From: Betaproteobacteria bacterium
GTDB taxonomy: Bacteria > Pseudomonadota > Gammaproteobacteria > Burkholderiales > Burkholderiaceae_C
Length of the DNA: 64,000 bases
Direction: 5' to 3'
NCBI GenBank assembly: GCA_016716535.1
Contig: JADJWD010000005.1
Coordinates: 1 to 64,000 of the forward strand
Under the pieces are notes generated by a model. That model saw nothing but the letters and a program-made list of their open reading frames with translations. It had not been told where the DNA came from and ran no database searches. Both the position numbers and the translations under genes were made by a program. Numbering within the stretch: the first letter of the stretch is position 1; each line of letters starts with the position of its first letter. Of this stretch, positions 7,948-15,556 are shown piece by piece.

Positions 7948-9210
7948 ATGCCGTCTACGCCAAGCGCTCCCGGCCCCGCCGCGACCTCCGCGCACGCCGA
8001 TCACTCCGCGCAGATCACGCATGCCGCGCCGCGCCGCGTGCTGCCCATCATCGTCATCGCGCAGCTGCTCGGCACCTCGCCGTGGTTCGCCGTCAACGCA
8101 GTGATGCCCGACCTCCTGGCCGCCCACGCGCAAAGTGGCTGGCCGCAGGCGGCGGTGGCGACGCTGTCGTCGTCGCTGCAACTCGGCTTCATCGCCGGCA
8201 CGCTTGTTTTCGCGCTCGCGGGCATCGCCGACCGCTACCCGGCGCGCCGCATCTTCCTCGCCTGCACGCTGGCCGCGGCGATCGCCACGCTGGCCGCGGC
8301 AGCGATGGCGTCGTCGTACGCCGCACTCGTCGGCTTGCGCGCGCTGACCGGCTTCTGCCTCGCCGGCATCTACCCGGTGGGGATGAAGATCGCCGCGCAG
8401 TGGTTTCCGCGCGGGCTCGGTGCGGCGCTCGGTTGGCTGATCGGAGCGCTGGTTGTCGGCAGCGCCAGCGCGCACGCGCTGCGTGCAATCGCCGCCGGCG
8501 GCCCGGCGGTGCCGTGGCAGGCGGTGTTCGTCGTCGTCGCGGCGCTGTGTGCGGTGGCGGGGCTCTTGATCGTCGTCTTCGTGCCCGAGCCGGCAGCAGG
8601 CGCAGCGTCAGCGCGGCCCCCGGTGCTGCGCCTCGCGGCACTGGCCAGCATCTGGCGCGACCGGCGCGTGCGCGCGTCGGTCTTCGGCTACTTCGGGCAC
8701 ATGTGGGAGCTGTACACGTTCTGGGTGCTGGTGCCGGCGATTCTGGCGACGCAACTCGCCCACTCGGTGGCGGTGTCGTGGTGGTCGTTCGGCGTGCTCG
8801 CCGCCGGTGCCATCGGCTGCATCGCCGGCGGCCTGCTGGCGCGGCGCGCCGGCAGTGCGCACGTCGCGGCGGTGCAGCTCGCGATGAGCGGCGCTTGTTG
8901 TCTCGCGGCGCCTTGGCTTGTAGGCGCCGCGCCCGCGCTCTTCTTCGCCTGGCTGCTGCTGTGGGGTATCACCGTCGCCGGCGACTCGCCGCAGTTCAGC
9001 GCGCTCACCGCCGCCAACGCGCCGCGCGAGGCGGTGGGCAGCGTGCTCACGCTCACCAACAGCATCGGCTTCGCGATCTCGGCGCTCAGCATCGAGGTCT
9101 TCGTGCGCGCCGCCGAACGCATGCCGCTCGCCGACGTGCTGCCGTGGCTCGCGCTCGGGCCGGCGCTCGGGTTGATCGGGCTGCGGCCGCTGCTGGCGCG
9201 CCGCGGCTAG
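7948..9210 (+). CDS. MFS transporter
   Basis: Major facilitator superfamily protein of 420 residues with about 12 predicted membrane helices. The cytosolic loop 2-3 signature is seen as GIADRYPARRIF. Conserved early features are IAQLLGTSPWFAVNAVMPDL and GLRALTGFCLAGIYPVGMKIAAQWFPRGLGAALGW. It resembles the CynX/NimT-like and sugar-phosphate-like MFS branches, but the substrate cannot be read from the sequence. It is divergent from the EF-G-like gene across a 177-bp intergenic region in which I saw no clear operator. Confidence 0.85.
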   Translation: MPSTPSAPGPAATSAHADHSAQITHAAPRRVLPIIVIAQLLGTSPWFAVNAVMPDLLAAHAQSGWPQAAVATLSSSLQLGFIAGTLVFALAGIADRYPARRIFLACTLAAAIATLAAAAMASSYAALVGLRALTGFCLAGIYPVGMKIAAQWFPRGLGAALGWLIGALVVGSASAHALRAIAAGGPAVPWQAVFVVVAALCAVAGLLIVVFVPEPAAGAASARPPVLRLAALASIWRDRRVRASVFGYFGHMWELYTFWVLVPAILATQLAHSVAVSWWSFGVLAAGAIGCIAGGLLARRAGSAHVAAVQLAMSGACCLAAPWLVGAAPALFFAWLLLWGITVAGDSPQFSALTAANAPREAVGSVLTLTNSIGFAISALSIEVFVRAAERMPLADVLPWLALGPALGLIGLRPLLARRG

Positions 9211-9242
9211 CCACACCGAGTCAAGGCCGCGTCAGGCCCCCG

Positions 9243-9617
9243 TTACGCCCCAACACGCGAGCGCACCGCCGCGACGTTGCGCACCGGCCGCACCTCGATG
9301 CAGCCGTAGGCCGCCCACGGCAGCTGCTTGGCCATCTCCAACGCCTCCTCGATCGAGTCCGCCTCGACGAGGTTGAAGCCGGCCAGCACCTCCTTCGTTT
9401 CGGCGAACGGCCCGTCGAGCACCTGCGTGCGCCCGGCGCGGATGCGCACCGCCTTTGCGGTAGCCGGAGATTCGAGCTGCTGGAAGCCGAGCAGCTTGCC
9501 GCGCGCCTGCTGCTCGTCGGCGTGCACGAGGCAGTCGCGCATGTGCGCGTCGAACTCGGCCGGCGCCAGGCCGCCGAGCAGCGATTCGTCGGTGTAAACG
9601 AGCAGCAGGTATTGCAT
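9243..9617 (-). CDS. YCII/DGPF-domain protein (ECF42 partner)
   Basis: Small YCII-like alpha/beta barrel protein, 124 residues, start ATG 9617. It carries the signature LDGPFAETKEVLAGF that gives the DGPF family its name, plus the C-terminal GCIEVRPVR. Such proteins are consistently encoded beside ECF42 sigma factors; their biochemical role is unknown. It is divergent from a second DGPF gene at 9717, with the sigma factor behind that one. It has no visible metal-binding set beyond the YCII residues. Confidence 0.9.
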   Translation of the reverse strand: MQYLLLVYTDESLLGGLAPAEFDAHMRDCLVHADEQQARGKLLGFQQLESPATAKAVRIRAGRTQVLDGPFAETKEVLAGFNLVEADSIEEALEMAKQLPWAAYGCIEVRPVRNVAAVRSRVGA

Positions 9618-9642
9618 CGCCGGAAGCCTTCGTCGCCAGTCG

Positions 9643-9671
9643 TGTCGATTCTCTGCCAGCCGGCGCGTCGT
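9643..9671 (+). promoter_or_regulatory. ECF42-type promoter for the DGPF-sigma operon
   Basis: TGTCGA (9643-9648) and CGTCGT (9666-9671) are separated by 17 bases. The ECF42 group is known to recognise TGTCGA at -35 and CGA/TC at -10, so both elements match. The expected transcript start, near 9678, would leave a leader of about 40 bases before ATG 9717. This suggests autoregulation of the module. No matching element was found on the minus strand for the divergent DGPF gene. Confidence 0.65.
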
Positions 9672-9716
9672 ACGGCCAGAGGGGATCATCCGGTCCCCAC
9701 CGCTGGAGCAACGACG

Positions 9717-10148
9717 ATGCGCGTGATGGTGATCGTGAAGGCCTCGCGGGCCTCCGAGGCCGGCGAGATGCCGGGTGACGCGCGGCTCGCCGAGATGGGC
9801 CGCTTCAACGAGGAACTCGTGCGCGCCGGCGTGCTGCTCGCCGGCGAGGGCCTGCACCCCAGCGCCCGGGGCGCACGTGTGCGCTTCGATGGCGATCGGC
9901 GTACGGTGATCGACGGCCCGTTCGCCGAGACAACGGAGCTCGTCGCCGGCTTCTGGCTGTGGCAGGTGCGATCGATGGACGAAGCCGTCGAGTGGCTGCG
10001 CCGCTGCCCGAACCCGCACGACGAACCCTGCGAGGTGGAGATCCGCCCGGTCTTCGAGGCCGACGACTTCGGCGCGGCGATGACGCCCGAACTGCGCGCG
10101 CAGGAAGACCGTCTGCGCGCCGAGGTCGATGCCAAGCGCACCGGTTGA
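9717..10148 (+). CDS. YCII/DGPF-domain protein (ECF42 partner)
   Basis: Second DGPF-family protein of the cluster, 143 residues, start ATG 9717. The signature is IDGPFAETTELVAGFWLW, followed by the usual charged C-terminal helix (ELRAQEDRLRAEVDAK). The N-terminus MRVMVIVKASRASEAG is typical of the family. It is the first gene downstream of the ECF42-like promoter and overlaps the sigma factor gene by 20 bases, so the two are surely co-expressed. Function unknown: known family members are linked only genetically to ECF42. Confidence 0.9.
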   Translation: MRVMVIVKASRASEAGEMPGDARLAEMGRFNEELVRAGVLLAGEGLHPSARGARVRFDGDRRTVIDGPFAETTELVAGFWLWQVRSMDEAVEWLRRCPNPHDEPCEVEIRPVFEADDFGAAMTPELRAQEDRLRAEVDAKRTG

Positions 10149-11499
10149 GCGGCCGGGCGAGGCGGCAGCGCGCACCGAGGCGCGCCAAGACACGCGCCCC
10201 GAAGCCCGCCTCGAAGCGATCTGGCGCATCGAGTCCGCCAAGATCATCGGCGCGCTGGCCCGCGTCGTGCGCGATGTCGGCCTGGCCGAAGACCTGGCGC
10301 AGGAGGCGCTCGTCGCTGCGCTCGAGCACTGGCCGCGGCTGGCCGCCGAGGGCGCGCTGCCCGACAACCCGGGGGCTTGGCTGATGACCACCGCCAAGAA
10401 CCGCGCCCTCGACTGGCTGCGCCAGCGCGCCTTGCACGAGCGCAAGCAGCAGGAACTCGGCGCCGATGCCGACGCGCGCGGTGACCACGTCGTGCCCGAC
10501 TTCACCGACCGCCTCGACGACGCGCGCGAGGACTACGGCGACGACCTGCTGCGCCTGATCTTCGCCGCCTGCCACCCGGTGCTGCCGCGCGAGGCGCAGC
10601 TGGCACTGACGCTGCGCCTGCTCGGCGGCCTGACGACGGCCGAGATCGCGCGCGCCTTCGTCGTGCCCGAGCCGACGATCGCGCAGCGCATCGTGCGCGC
10701 CAAGCGCACGCTGGCCGAGGCGAAGGTGCCGTTCGAGGTGCCGCGCGGCGAGGCGCTGGCGACGCGGCTGGCGGTGGTGCTCGAAGTCATCTACCTCGTC
10801 TTCAACGAAGGCTATTCGGCCACCGCCGGCGACGACTGGATGCGCCCGGCGTTGTGCGAGGAGGCGCTTCGTTTGGGACGCGTGCTCGCCGCGCTCGCGC
10901 CCGGCGAGGCCGAAGTGCACGGGCTCGTCGCGCTGATGGAGATCCAGGCCTCGCGCCTGCGCGCGCGCACCGATGCCGAAGGAAGGCCGATCGTGCTGCT
11001 CGACCAGGACCGCGGCCGCTGGGACCGGCTGCTGATCGGCCGCGGCCTCGCCGCGCTGGCGCGCGCACGGGCGCTGGCGGGCGATGACCCGCGTGCCGGG
11101 TCTGCCGGCGATGGGGATGCTGGCGGCCCCTACACGCTGCAGGCCGCGATCGCCGCCTGCCACGCCGTCGCGCGCACCGCCGCCGAGACCGACTGGGCGC
11201 GCATCGTCGCGCTGTACGACCGCCTGCTCGCGCGCGTGCCGACGCCCGTGGTCGAACTGAACCGCGCCGTCGCGCTGAGCATGGCCCAAGGCCCCGCGGC
11301 GGCGCTGCCGCTCGTCGAGGCGCTGACGAAGCACGCGCAGATGCAGCGCTACCACCTGCTGCACGCGGTGCACGGCGACCTGCTCGCCAGGCTCGGCCGC
11401 GCGGCCCAGGCGCGCAAGGCCTTCAAGCGCGCCGCGGCGCTGACGGGCAACGAGCGCGAGCGCGCGCTGCTCAGCGAACGGGCGCACGCGGCCGGCTGA
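10129..11499 (+). CDS. RNA polymerase ECF sigma factor, ECF42 group
   Basis: Extracytoplasmic function sigma factor of 456 residues, about twice the size of ordinary ECF sigmas. Region 2 covers about residues 30-100 (VVRDVGLAEDLAQEALVAALEHWP, then GAWLMTTAKNRALDWLR). Region 4 covers about 140-200 (AQLALTLRLLGGLTTAEIARAF, then TIAQRIVRAKRTL). A C-terminal extension of about 250 residues is helical and TPR-like (ETDWARIVALYDRLLARVPTPVVELNRAVAL), the hallmark of ECF42, where it is needed for activity. There is no anti-sigma gene in the neighbourhood, as expected for this group. The start overlaps the DGPF gene. Confidence 0.92.
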   Translation: MPSAPVERPGEAAARTEARQDTRPEARLEAIWRIESAKIIGALARVVRDVGLAEDLAQEALVAALEHWPRLAAEGALPDNPGAWLMTTAKNRALDWLRQRALHERKQQELGADADARGDHVVPDFTDRLDDAREDYGDDLLRLIFAACHPVLPREAQLALTLRLLGGLTTAEIARAFVVPEPTIAQRIVRAKRTLAEAKVPFEVPRGEALATRLAVVLEVIYLVFNEGYSATAGDDWMRPALCEEALRLGRVLAALAPGEAEVHGLVALMEIQASRLRARTDAEGRPIVLLDQDRGRWDRLLIGRGLAALARARALAGDDPRAGSAGDGDAGGPYTLQAAIAACHAVARTAAETDWARIVALYDRLLARVPTPVVELNRAVALSMAQGPAAALPLVEALTKHAQMQRYHLLHAVHGDLLARLGRAAQARKAFKRAAALTGNERERALLSERAHAAG

Positions 11500-11556
11500 A
11501 GGGCCTGCGGGCCATCGGGCCGTGCCGTCGGTGTGGCCGGTCAGCCACGCGCCTGT

Positions 11557-11570
11557 TTGCCGCAGATCAA
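11557..11570. promoter_or_regulatory. FNR/ANR-like box, distal
   Basis: TTGCCGCAGATCAA matches the FNR consensus TTGAT-N4-ATCAA at 8 of 10 positions. It lies 60 bp (centre to centre) upstream of a better copy, on the same face of the helix if spacing is near 10.5 bp per turn, upstream of the cytochrome c peroxidase gene. Confidence 0.4.
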
Positions 11571-11616
11571 AGCCGCGCCCTCGGCGCGCTGCCCGTGCGA
11601 CCTCGCGACCCCCGGG

Positions 11617-11630
11617 TTGACCCGCATCAA
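11617..11630. promoter_or_regulatory. FNR/ANR-like box, proximal
   Basis: TTGACCCGCATCAA matches TTGAT-N4-ATCAA at 9 of 10 positions. A -10-like TGGAAT sits at 11653-11658. A transcript start near 11665 would put this box at about -41.5, the position of class II FNR activation. Cytochrome c peroxidases are commonly FNR/ANR-activated, which supports the call. Bases 11500-11759 otherwise contain no gene. Confidence 0.55.
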
Positions 11631-11759
11631 GCCAGCCGCGAGAGGCCGGGTCTGGAATGAATCTGCGGCCTGGAATCAGTCCAGACGCCCCGGCCTCGCG
11701 GTGGTCCCCCGTCGGTGCCGACGAAAAGAGCAAGGGACTTATCGAGTGAGGAATCCGAA

Positions 11760-12764
11760 ATGCGTACCCGCATCGCCCCGTTGGCGCTGGCCTGTGCTGC
11801 CGCGTTGTTGGGTGGCGTCGGCGCCGTCGTCGCGCAAAGCAGCGAGCCGATCCAGCCGATCGTGCCCGCACAACAAGTCAACCTCGGCTTGGTGGAGCTC
11901 GGCAAGAAGCTGTACTTCGACCCGCGCCTGTCCAAGTCCGGCTTCATCTCGTGCAACTCGTGCCACAACCTGAGCATGGGCGGCACCGACAACATCCCGA
12001 CCTCGATCGGCGACAAGTGGCAGCAGGGCCCGATCAACGCGCCCACCGTGCTGAACTCCAGCCTCAACGTCGCGCAGTTCTGGGACGGCCGCGCCGCTGA
12101 CTTGAAGGCGCAGGCCGGCGGCCCGATCGCCAACCCGGGCGAGATGGCCTTCAGCCACACGCTGGCCATCGGCGTCATCGAATCGATCCCCGCCTACGTG
12201 CGCGAATTCCGCACCGTGTTCGGCAAGCCGAAGATCGACATCGACCAGGTCACCTCGGCGATCGCCGAGTTCGAGAAGACGCTCGTCACGCCGAACTCGC
12301 GCTTCGACCAGTGGCTGCTCGGCCGCGCCGACGCACTGACCAAGGACGAACTCGAGGGCTACCAGCTCTTCAAGACGAGCGGCTGCATCGCCTGCCATAA
12401 CGGCCCGGCGGCCGGCGGCAACTCCTTCCAGAAGATGGGCATCGTGAAGCCGTACAAGGCCTCGAGCCCGGCCGAGGGCCGCAGCGCCGTCACCGGCAAG
12501 GAGATCGACCGCTTCAGCTTCAAGGTGCCGACGCTGCGCAACGTCGAGCTGACCTACCCGTACTTCCATGACGGCGCGGTCAACACGCTGGCGGAAGCGG
12601 TGGACGTGATGGGCCAGTTGCAGCTCGGCAAGCACTTCACGAAGGCCGAGAACGCCAAGGTCGTCGCCTTCCTGAAGACGCTGACCGGCGACCAGCCGAG
12701 CTTCATGCTGCCGGTGCTGCCGCCTTCGGGCGACGCGACGCCGCGGCCCAGCCCGTTCAAGTAA
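11760..12764 (+). CDS. Di-haem cytochrome c peroxidase
   Basis: Periplasmic enzyme that reduces H2O2 with electrons from c-type cytochromes. The 334-residue precursor has a signal peptide (about residues 1-25, ending AVVAQS). Two haem c attachment sites are visible: CNSCH (C65, C68, H69) and CIACH (C209, C212, H213). Conserved family segments include NAPTVLNSS, FWDGRAADLKAQAGGPI and the C-terminal VPTLRNVELTYPYFHDGAVNTLAEAV. ATG 11760 was chosen because the signal peptide begins there, behind GTGAGGA. FNR-like boxes upstream suggest microaerobic or anaerobic expression. A Fur-family regulator follows. Confidence 0.93.
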   Translation: MRTRIAPLALACAAALLGGVGAVVAQSSEPIQPIVPAQQVNLGLVELGKKLYFDPRLSKSGFISCNSCHNLSMGGTDNIPTSIGDKWQQGPINAPTVLNSSLNVAQFWDGRAADLKAQAGGPIANPGEMAFSHTLAIGVIESIPAYVREFRTVFGKPKIDIDQVTSAIAEFEKTLVTPNSRFDQWLLGRADALTKDELEGYQLFKTSGCIACHNGPAAGGNSFQKMGIVKPYKASSPAEGRSAVTGKEIDRFSFKVPTLRNVELTYPYFHDGAVNTLAEAVDVMGQLQLGKHFTKAENAKVVAFLKTLTGDQPSFMLPVLPPSGDATPRPSPFK

Positions 12765-12772
12765 AGAGGGCC

Positions 12773-12799
12773 GGCGGCGCGCCCACGCGGCGCGCCGCC
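12773..12799. other. GC-rich hairpin after cytochrome c peroxidase
   Basis: Perfect 11-bp stem (GGCGGCGCGCC facing its complement) around the loop CACGC, just after the peroxidase stop. There is no T-run, so it is not a standard intrinsic terminator. It may stabilise the mRNA end or reduce read-through into the downstream regulator. Confidence 0.4.
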
Positions 12800-12858
12800 G
12801 CTGCCGCCAAACGCATCCGCACGGCGGCAGCAGACACACCACACACGGAGACACCGCA

Positions 12859-13320
12859 ATGACCGAAGCGCTCGAACTGCAAGCGCAGCAACTTCAAGCC
12901 GGGCTGCAATCGCGGCTGCGCGAGAAAGGCATCCTGCCGACGCTGCAACGCATGGCGGTGGCGCAGGTGCTGCTCGCGCGGCCGGCGCACATGACGGCCG
13001 AGCAGGTGCTCGAAGCGGCGCGCAGCGCGATGCCCGAGCTCTCGCGCGCGACGGTCTACGCGGTGCTCAAGCTCTTCGTCAGCCTGGGGCTCTTGAAAGA
13101 GCTGCCGATCGACGGCCACGCCACCGTCTACGACTCGAACGTGCAGCCGCACCATCACCTGTACGACATCGACAGCGGCCACGTCGTCGACCTGCCCGAA
13201 GCGAGCCTGCAGGTGCTGGGCCTGTCGCAGGCGGTCGGTGCGCTCGAACTGACCGGCGTCGACGTGATCGTGCGTGTGCGCGGGCTTCGCGGGGCGGCGG
13301 CTGGCGCCGCGGCCGCGTGA
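12859..13320 (+). CDS. Fur-family transcriptional regulator, Irr/PerR-like
   Basis: Winged-helix metal- or haem-responsive regulator of 153 residues. The DNA-binding domain includes ILPTLQRMAVAQVLL and ELSRATVYAVLKLF. The second domain has PHHHLYDIDSGHVVDLP, with an HHH triplet (98-100) like that of Irr, and has no CxxC structural zinc motif, unlike Fur at 3031. Its position after a peroxidase suggests peroxide or haem/iron sensing. The start ATG is behind ACGGAGACACC. Which of Irr or PerR it resembles more closely would need a tree. The tail is Gly/Ala-rich. Confidence 0.85.
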   Translation: MTEALELQAQQLQAGLQSRLREKGILPTLQRMAVAQVLLARPAHMTAEQVLEAARSAMPELSRATVYAVLKLFVSLGLLKELPIDGHATVYDSNVQPHHHLYDIDSGHVVDLPEASLQVLGLSQAVGALELTGVDVIVRVRGLRGAAAGAAAA

Positions 13321-13357
13321 TTCCGCTTTCGACGCCGCGCTGACCCTGCGCGGCCCG

Positions 13358-14941
13358 TCACTCGGCCGACGCGCCCGCGTCGGCCTGTGCCGCGCTTGCC
13401 CGCGCTTTGCCGCGGCCGAGGATGCGCACCGTCAGCGCGCACGCCAGCAGCACGATCAATGCGCCGGCCACCGCAGCCACCTGCATCGCCAGCGTGAAGG
13501 CCTCGCGTGCCGCGGCTTGCAGCGCCGCACCGGCCGGGCCGCCAATCGCCTCGGCCGCCGCCGCCGCGCCGCCGAGCGTGGCAAGCGCCGCCTCGGCCGT
13601 CTCCGTCGGCAGCCCGGCCGGCCACGCCCGCGCAAGCGCCCAGGCGTAGACGACCGTGCCGAGGCTGCCGAAGAGCGCGATGCCCGCCGCGCCGCTGAAC
13701 TCGGCCGCCGTCTCGGCCAACGCCGAAGCGGCACCGGCGCGCTCGGGCGGCGCGGTGGTGATCATCATCTCGTTGCCGATCGCGATGACCGGCGCCATGC
13801 CGAGGCTCATCACGACGGCGCCGGCGATCATCACGGCCAACCCATACGGCCCTGGCGTCGCAACGAGCAGCAGGAAGCCGAGCGCCGAAAAGGCGAGGCT
13901 CCACGCCAGCAGCGCGACGCGCGGCACGCGCCGCGCCAGCCGCGGAGCGGCCAGCGAGCCGGCGATGAACGCCAGCGCCCACGGCAGCGTCGCGAACCCG
14001 GCCTCCAGCGGCGACAAGCCGCGCACGAGTTGCAGGTACTGCGCGATGAAGATGTACACGCCCATCATCGCCAGCGACGTGAGGCCGTAGGCGGTGATCG
14101 CAGCGCTGAAGGCGGCGCTGCGAAAGAGCCGCAGGTCGAGCAGCGGATACGCGAGCCCCCGCTGCCGCCGCACGAACGCAACGCCTAGCGCGAGCCCCGC
14201 CGCGCCGATGGCCAGCGCCGGCCACCGGATGCCGTACTCGGCCAGGTGCTTGAGCGCGTAGACGACCGCGAGCACCGCCCCCAGCGACAACACGACGCTC
14301 GCCGGATCGACGCGCCCGGCGCCGGGGTCGCGGTACTCGGGCAGCAGCGCGGGCCCGAGCAGCAGCACCAGCGCCATCACTGGCACCGCGACGAGGAACA
14401 CCGCGCCCCAGTCGAAGAACTGCAACAGCACGCCGCCGACGAGCGGCCCGATCGCCGCGCCCGCCGAGTAGCTGGCGATCCACAGCCCGATCGCGAACTG
14501 GCGCTCGTGCGCGTCGTGGAACATGTTGCGGATCAGGCTCATCGTCGACGGTGCCACCGTCGCGCCGGCGACGCCGAGCAGCGCGCGCATCGCGATCAGC
14601 GCCTCGGCGCTCTCGGCGAACGCCGCCAGCAGCGACGCGGCGCCGAACGCCGCCGCGCCGACGAGCAGCAGCCGGCGCCGCCCGATGCGGTCGCCAAGCG
14701 TGCCCATCGTGATCAGGAAGCCGGCGACGAGGAAGCCGTAGATGTCGATGATCCACAGCAGCTGCGAGGCGCTCGGCTTCAGCTCGGTGCTGATCGCCGG
14801 CATCGCCAGGTTCAGCACCGTCAGGTCCATCGCGACCACCGCGCACGGCAGCGCGATGACCGCCAGGCCCGTCCACTCGCGGCGCGTGGCGCGAGCGGGT
14901 GTCTGTTGCTCAGCTCTGGGCGATGACGCTGAAGCCGCCAT
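13358..14941 (-). CDS. DHA2-family multidrug MFS transporter
   Basis: Drug:proton antiporter of 527 residues with about 14 predicted helices. Characteristic segments are VVAMDLTVLNLAMPAISTEL (helix 1, motif D-like), GTLGDRIGRRRLLL (loop 2-3 motif A) and APSTMSLIRNMFHD. It resembles the SmvA/LfrA/EmrB-type branch that exports cationic biocides and dyes; the substrate is inferred only from the family. The start ATG at 14941 lies inside the end of the DUF1428 gene (32-base overlap), so the two form an operon. The C-terminus is Ala-rich. Confidence 0.88.
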   Translation of the reverse strand: MAASASSPRAEQQTPARATRREWTGLAVIALPCAVVAMDLTVLNLAMPAISTELKPSASQLLWIIDIYGFLVAGFLITMGTLGDRIGRRRLLLVGAAAFGAASLLAAFAESAEALIAMRALLGVAGATVAPSTMSLIRNMFHDAHERQFAIGLWIASYSAGAAIGPLVGGVLLQFFDWGAVFLVAVPVMALVLLLGPALLPEYRDPGAGRVDPASVVLSLGAVLAVVYALKHLAEYGIRWPALAIGAAGLALGVAFVRRQRGLAYPLLDLRLFRSAAFSAAITAYGLTSLAMMGVYIFIAQYLQLVRGLSPLEAGFATLPWALAFIAGSLAAPRLARRVPRVALLAWSLAFSALGFLLLVATPGPYGLAVMIAGAVVMSLGMAPVIAIGNEMMITTAPPERAGAASALAETAAEFSGAAGIALFGSLGTVVYAWALARAWPAGLPTETAEAALATLGGAAAAAEAIGGPAGAALQAAAREAFTLAMQVAAVAGALIVLLACALTVRILGRGKARASAAQADAGASAE

Positions 14942-15263
14942 AGATCATGCGTTTGCCGTCGAACGGCATCGGGTTCGCGCCCGGCTTCATCAGCGGCTCG
15001 TTCTCGAGCGCCTTCCAGGCCGCGTCGCGCACCTCGCGCGAGGGCCACTGCACCCACGAGAACACCACTGTCTCGTGCGGCTCGCGCTTGACGGCCATCG
15101 GGAACGAGGTCAGCTTGCCCTCGGGCACGTCGTCGCCCCAGCCGTCGACGACGGCGAGCGCGCCGTGCTTCTTGAACAGCGCGCCGAACTCGCGCGCGTA
15201 CTGCACGTAGGCGTCCTTGTCGGCGGTGGGCACGGCGCAGACCATGCCGTCGATGTAGCTCAT
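14910..15263 (-). CDS. DUF1428 family protein (YbaA-like)
   Basis: 117-residue protein of the DUF1428 family with a dimeric alpha/beta-barrel fold. The family signature is seen in MSYIDGMVCAVPTADKDAY, VVDGWGDDVPEGKLTSFP and the C-terminal MPFDGKRMIYGGF. No enzymatic activity is established for the family. The start ATG 15263 is preceded by AGGAGC. It is the first gene of a two-gene unit with the DHA2 transporter, which it overlaps. Confidence 0.9.
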   Translation of the reverse strand: MSYIDGMVCAVPTADKDAYVQYAREFGALFKKHGALAVVDGWGDDVPEGKLTSFPMAVKREPHETVVFSWVQWPSREVRDAAWKALENEPLMKPGANPMPFDGKRMIYGGFSVIAQS

Positions 15264-15556
15264 CGTGTGCTCCTGCTTCAGGTGGGTGTCATCGGACGAC
15301 GAACGGTCCGCGCTGGATTCGACAACGGCGTGCGGCCCTTGCGCACCAAGACCCTCGCTGTGGTGGGGCCGCGGGTTTCCGGCCTGCATGGGCTTGCGCA
15401 GGATCGGGCCACCGGGGTTCCCCGCTCCGCTCATGTCCTCCTCGGCCTCGCTGCGCTCGCCCGATTCCCCCTCTACTTCGCTACGCGGGGACTGTCCTCG
15501 GCCCGGGCCGAAGCGTGATGTCTCGACCCGCGTCCTGGGCCCGGAACGGGCGGTCG
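15264..15556. other. Intergenic region with repeat-like sequence, no gene
   Basis: About 290 bases between the MacB permease stop and the DUF1428 start. I see no credible coding frame on either strand. The sequence contains short complementary modules such as CCTCGCTGCGCTCG and two partial copies of a GGGCC-rich segment, which look like a dispersed intergenic repeat rather than a promoter region. This is a visual impression only. Confidence 0.3.

Noticed and set aside
11907..12200. Minus-strand frame over the peroxidase
   Set aside because: Antisense to the haem-site region of the peroxidase; no family features.
13274..14188. Plus-strand frame of 304 codons over the DHA2 transporter
   Set aside because: Arg/Gln-rich antisense reading of a membrane protein gene.
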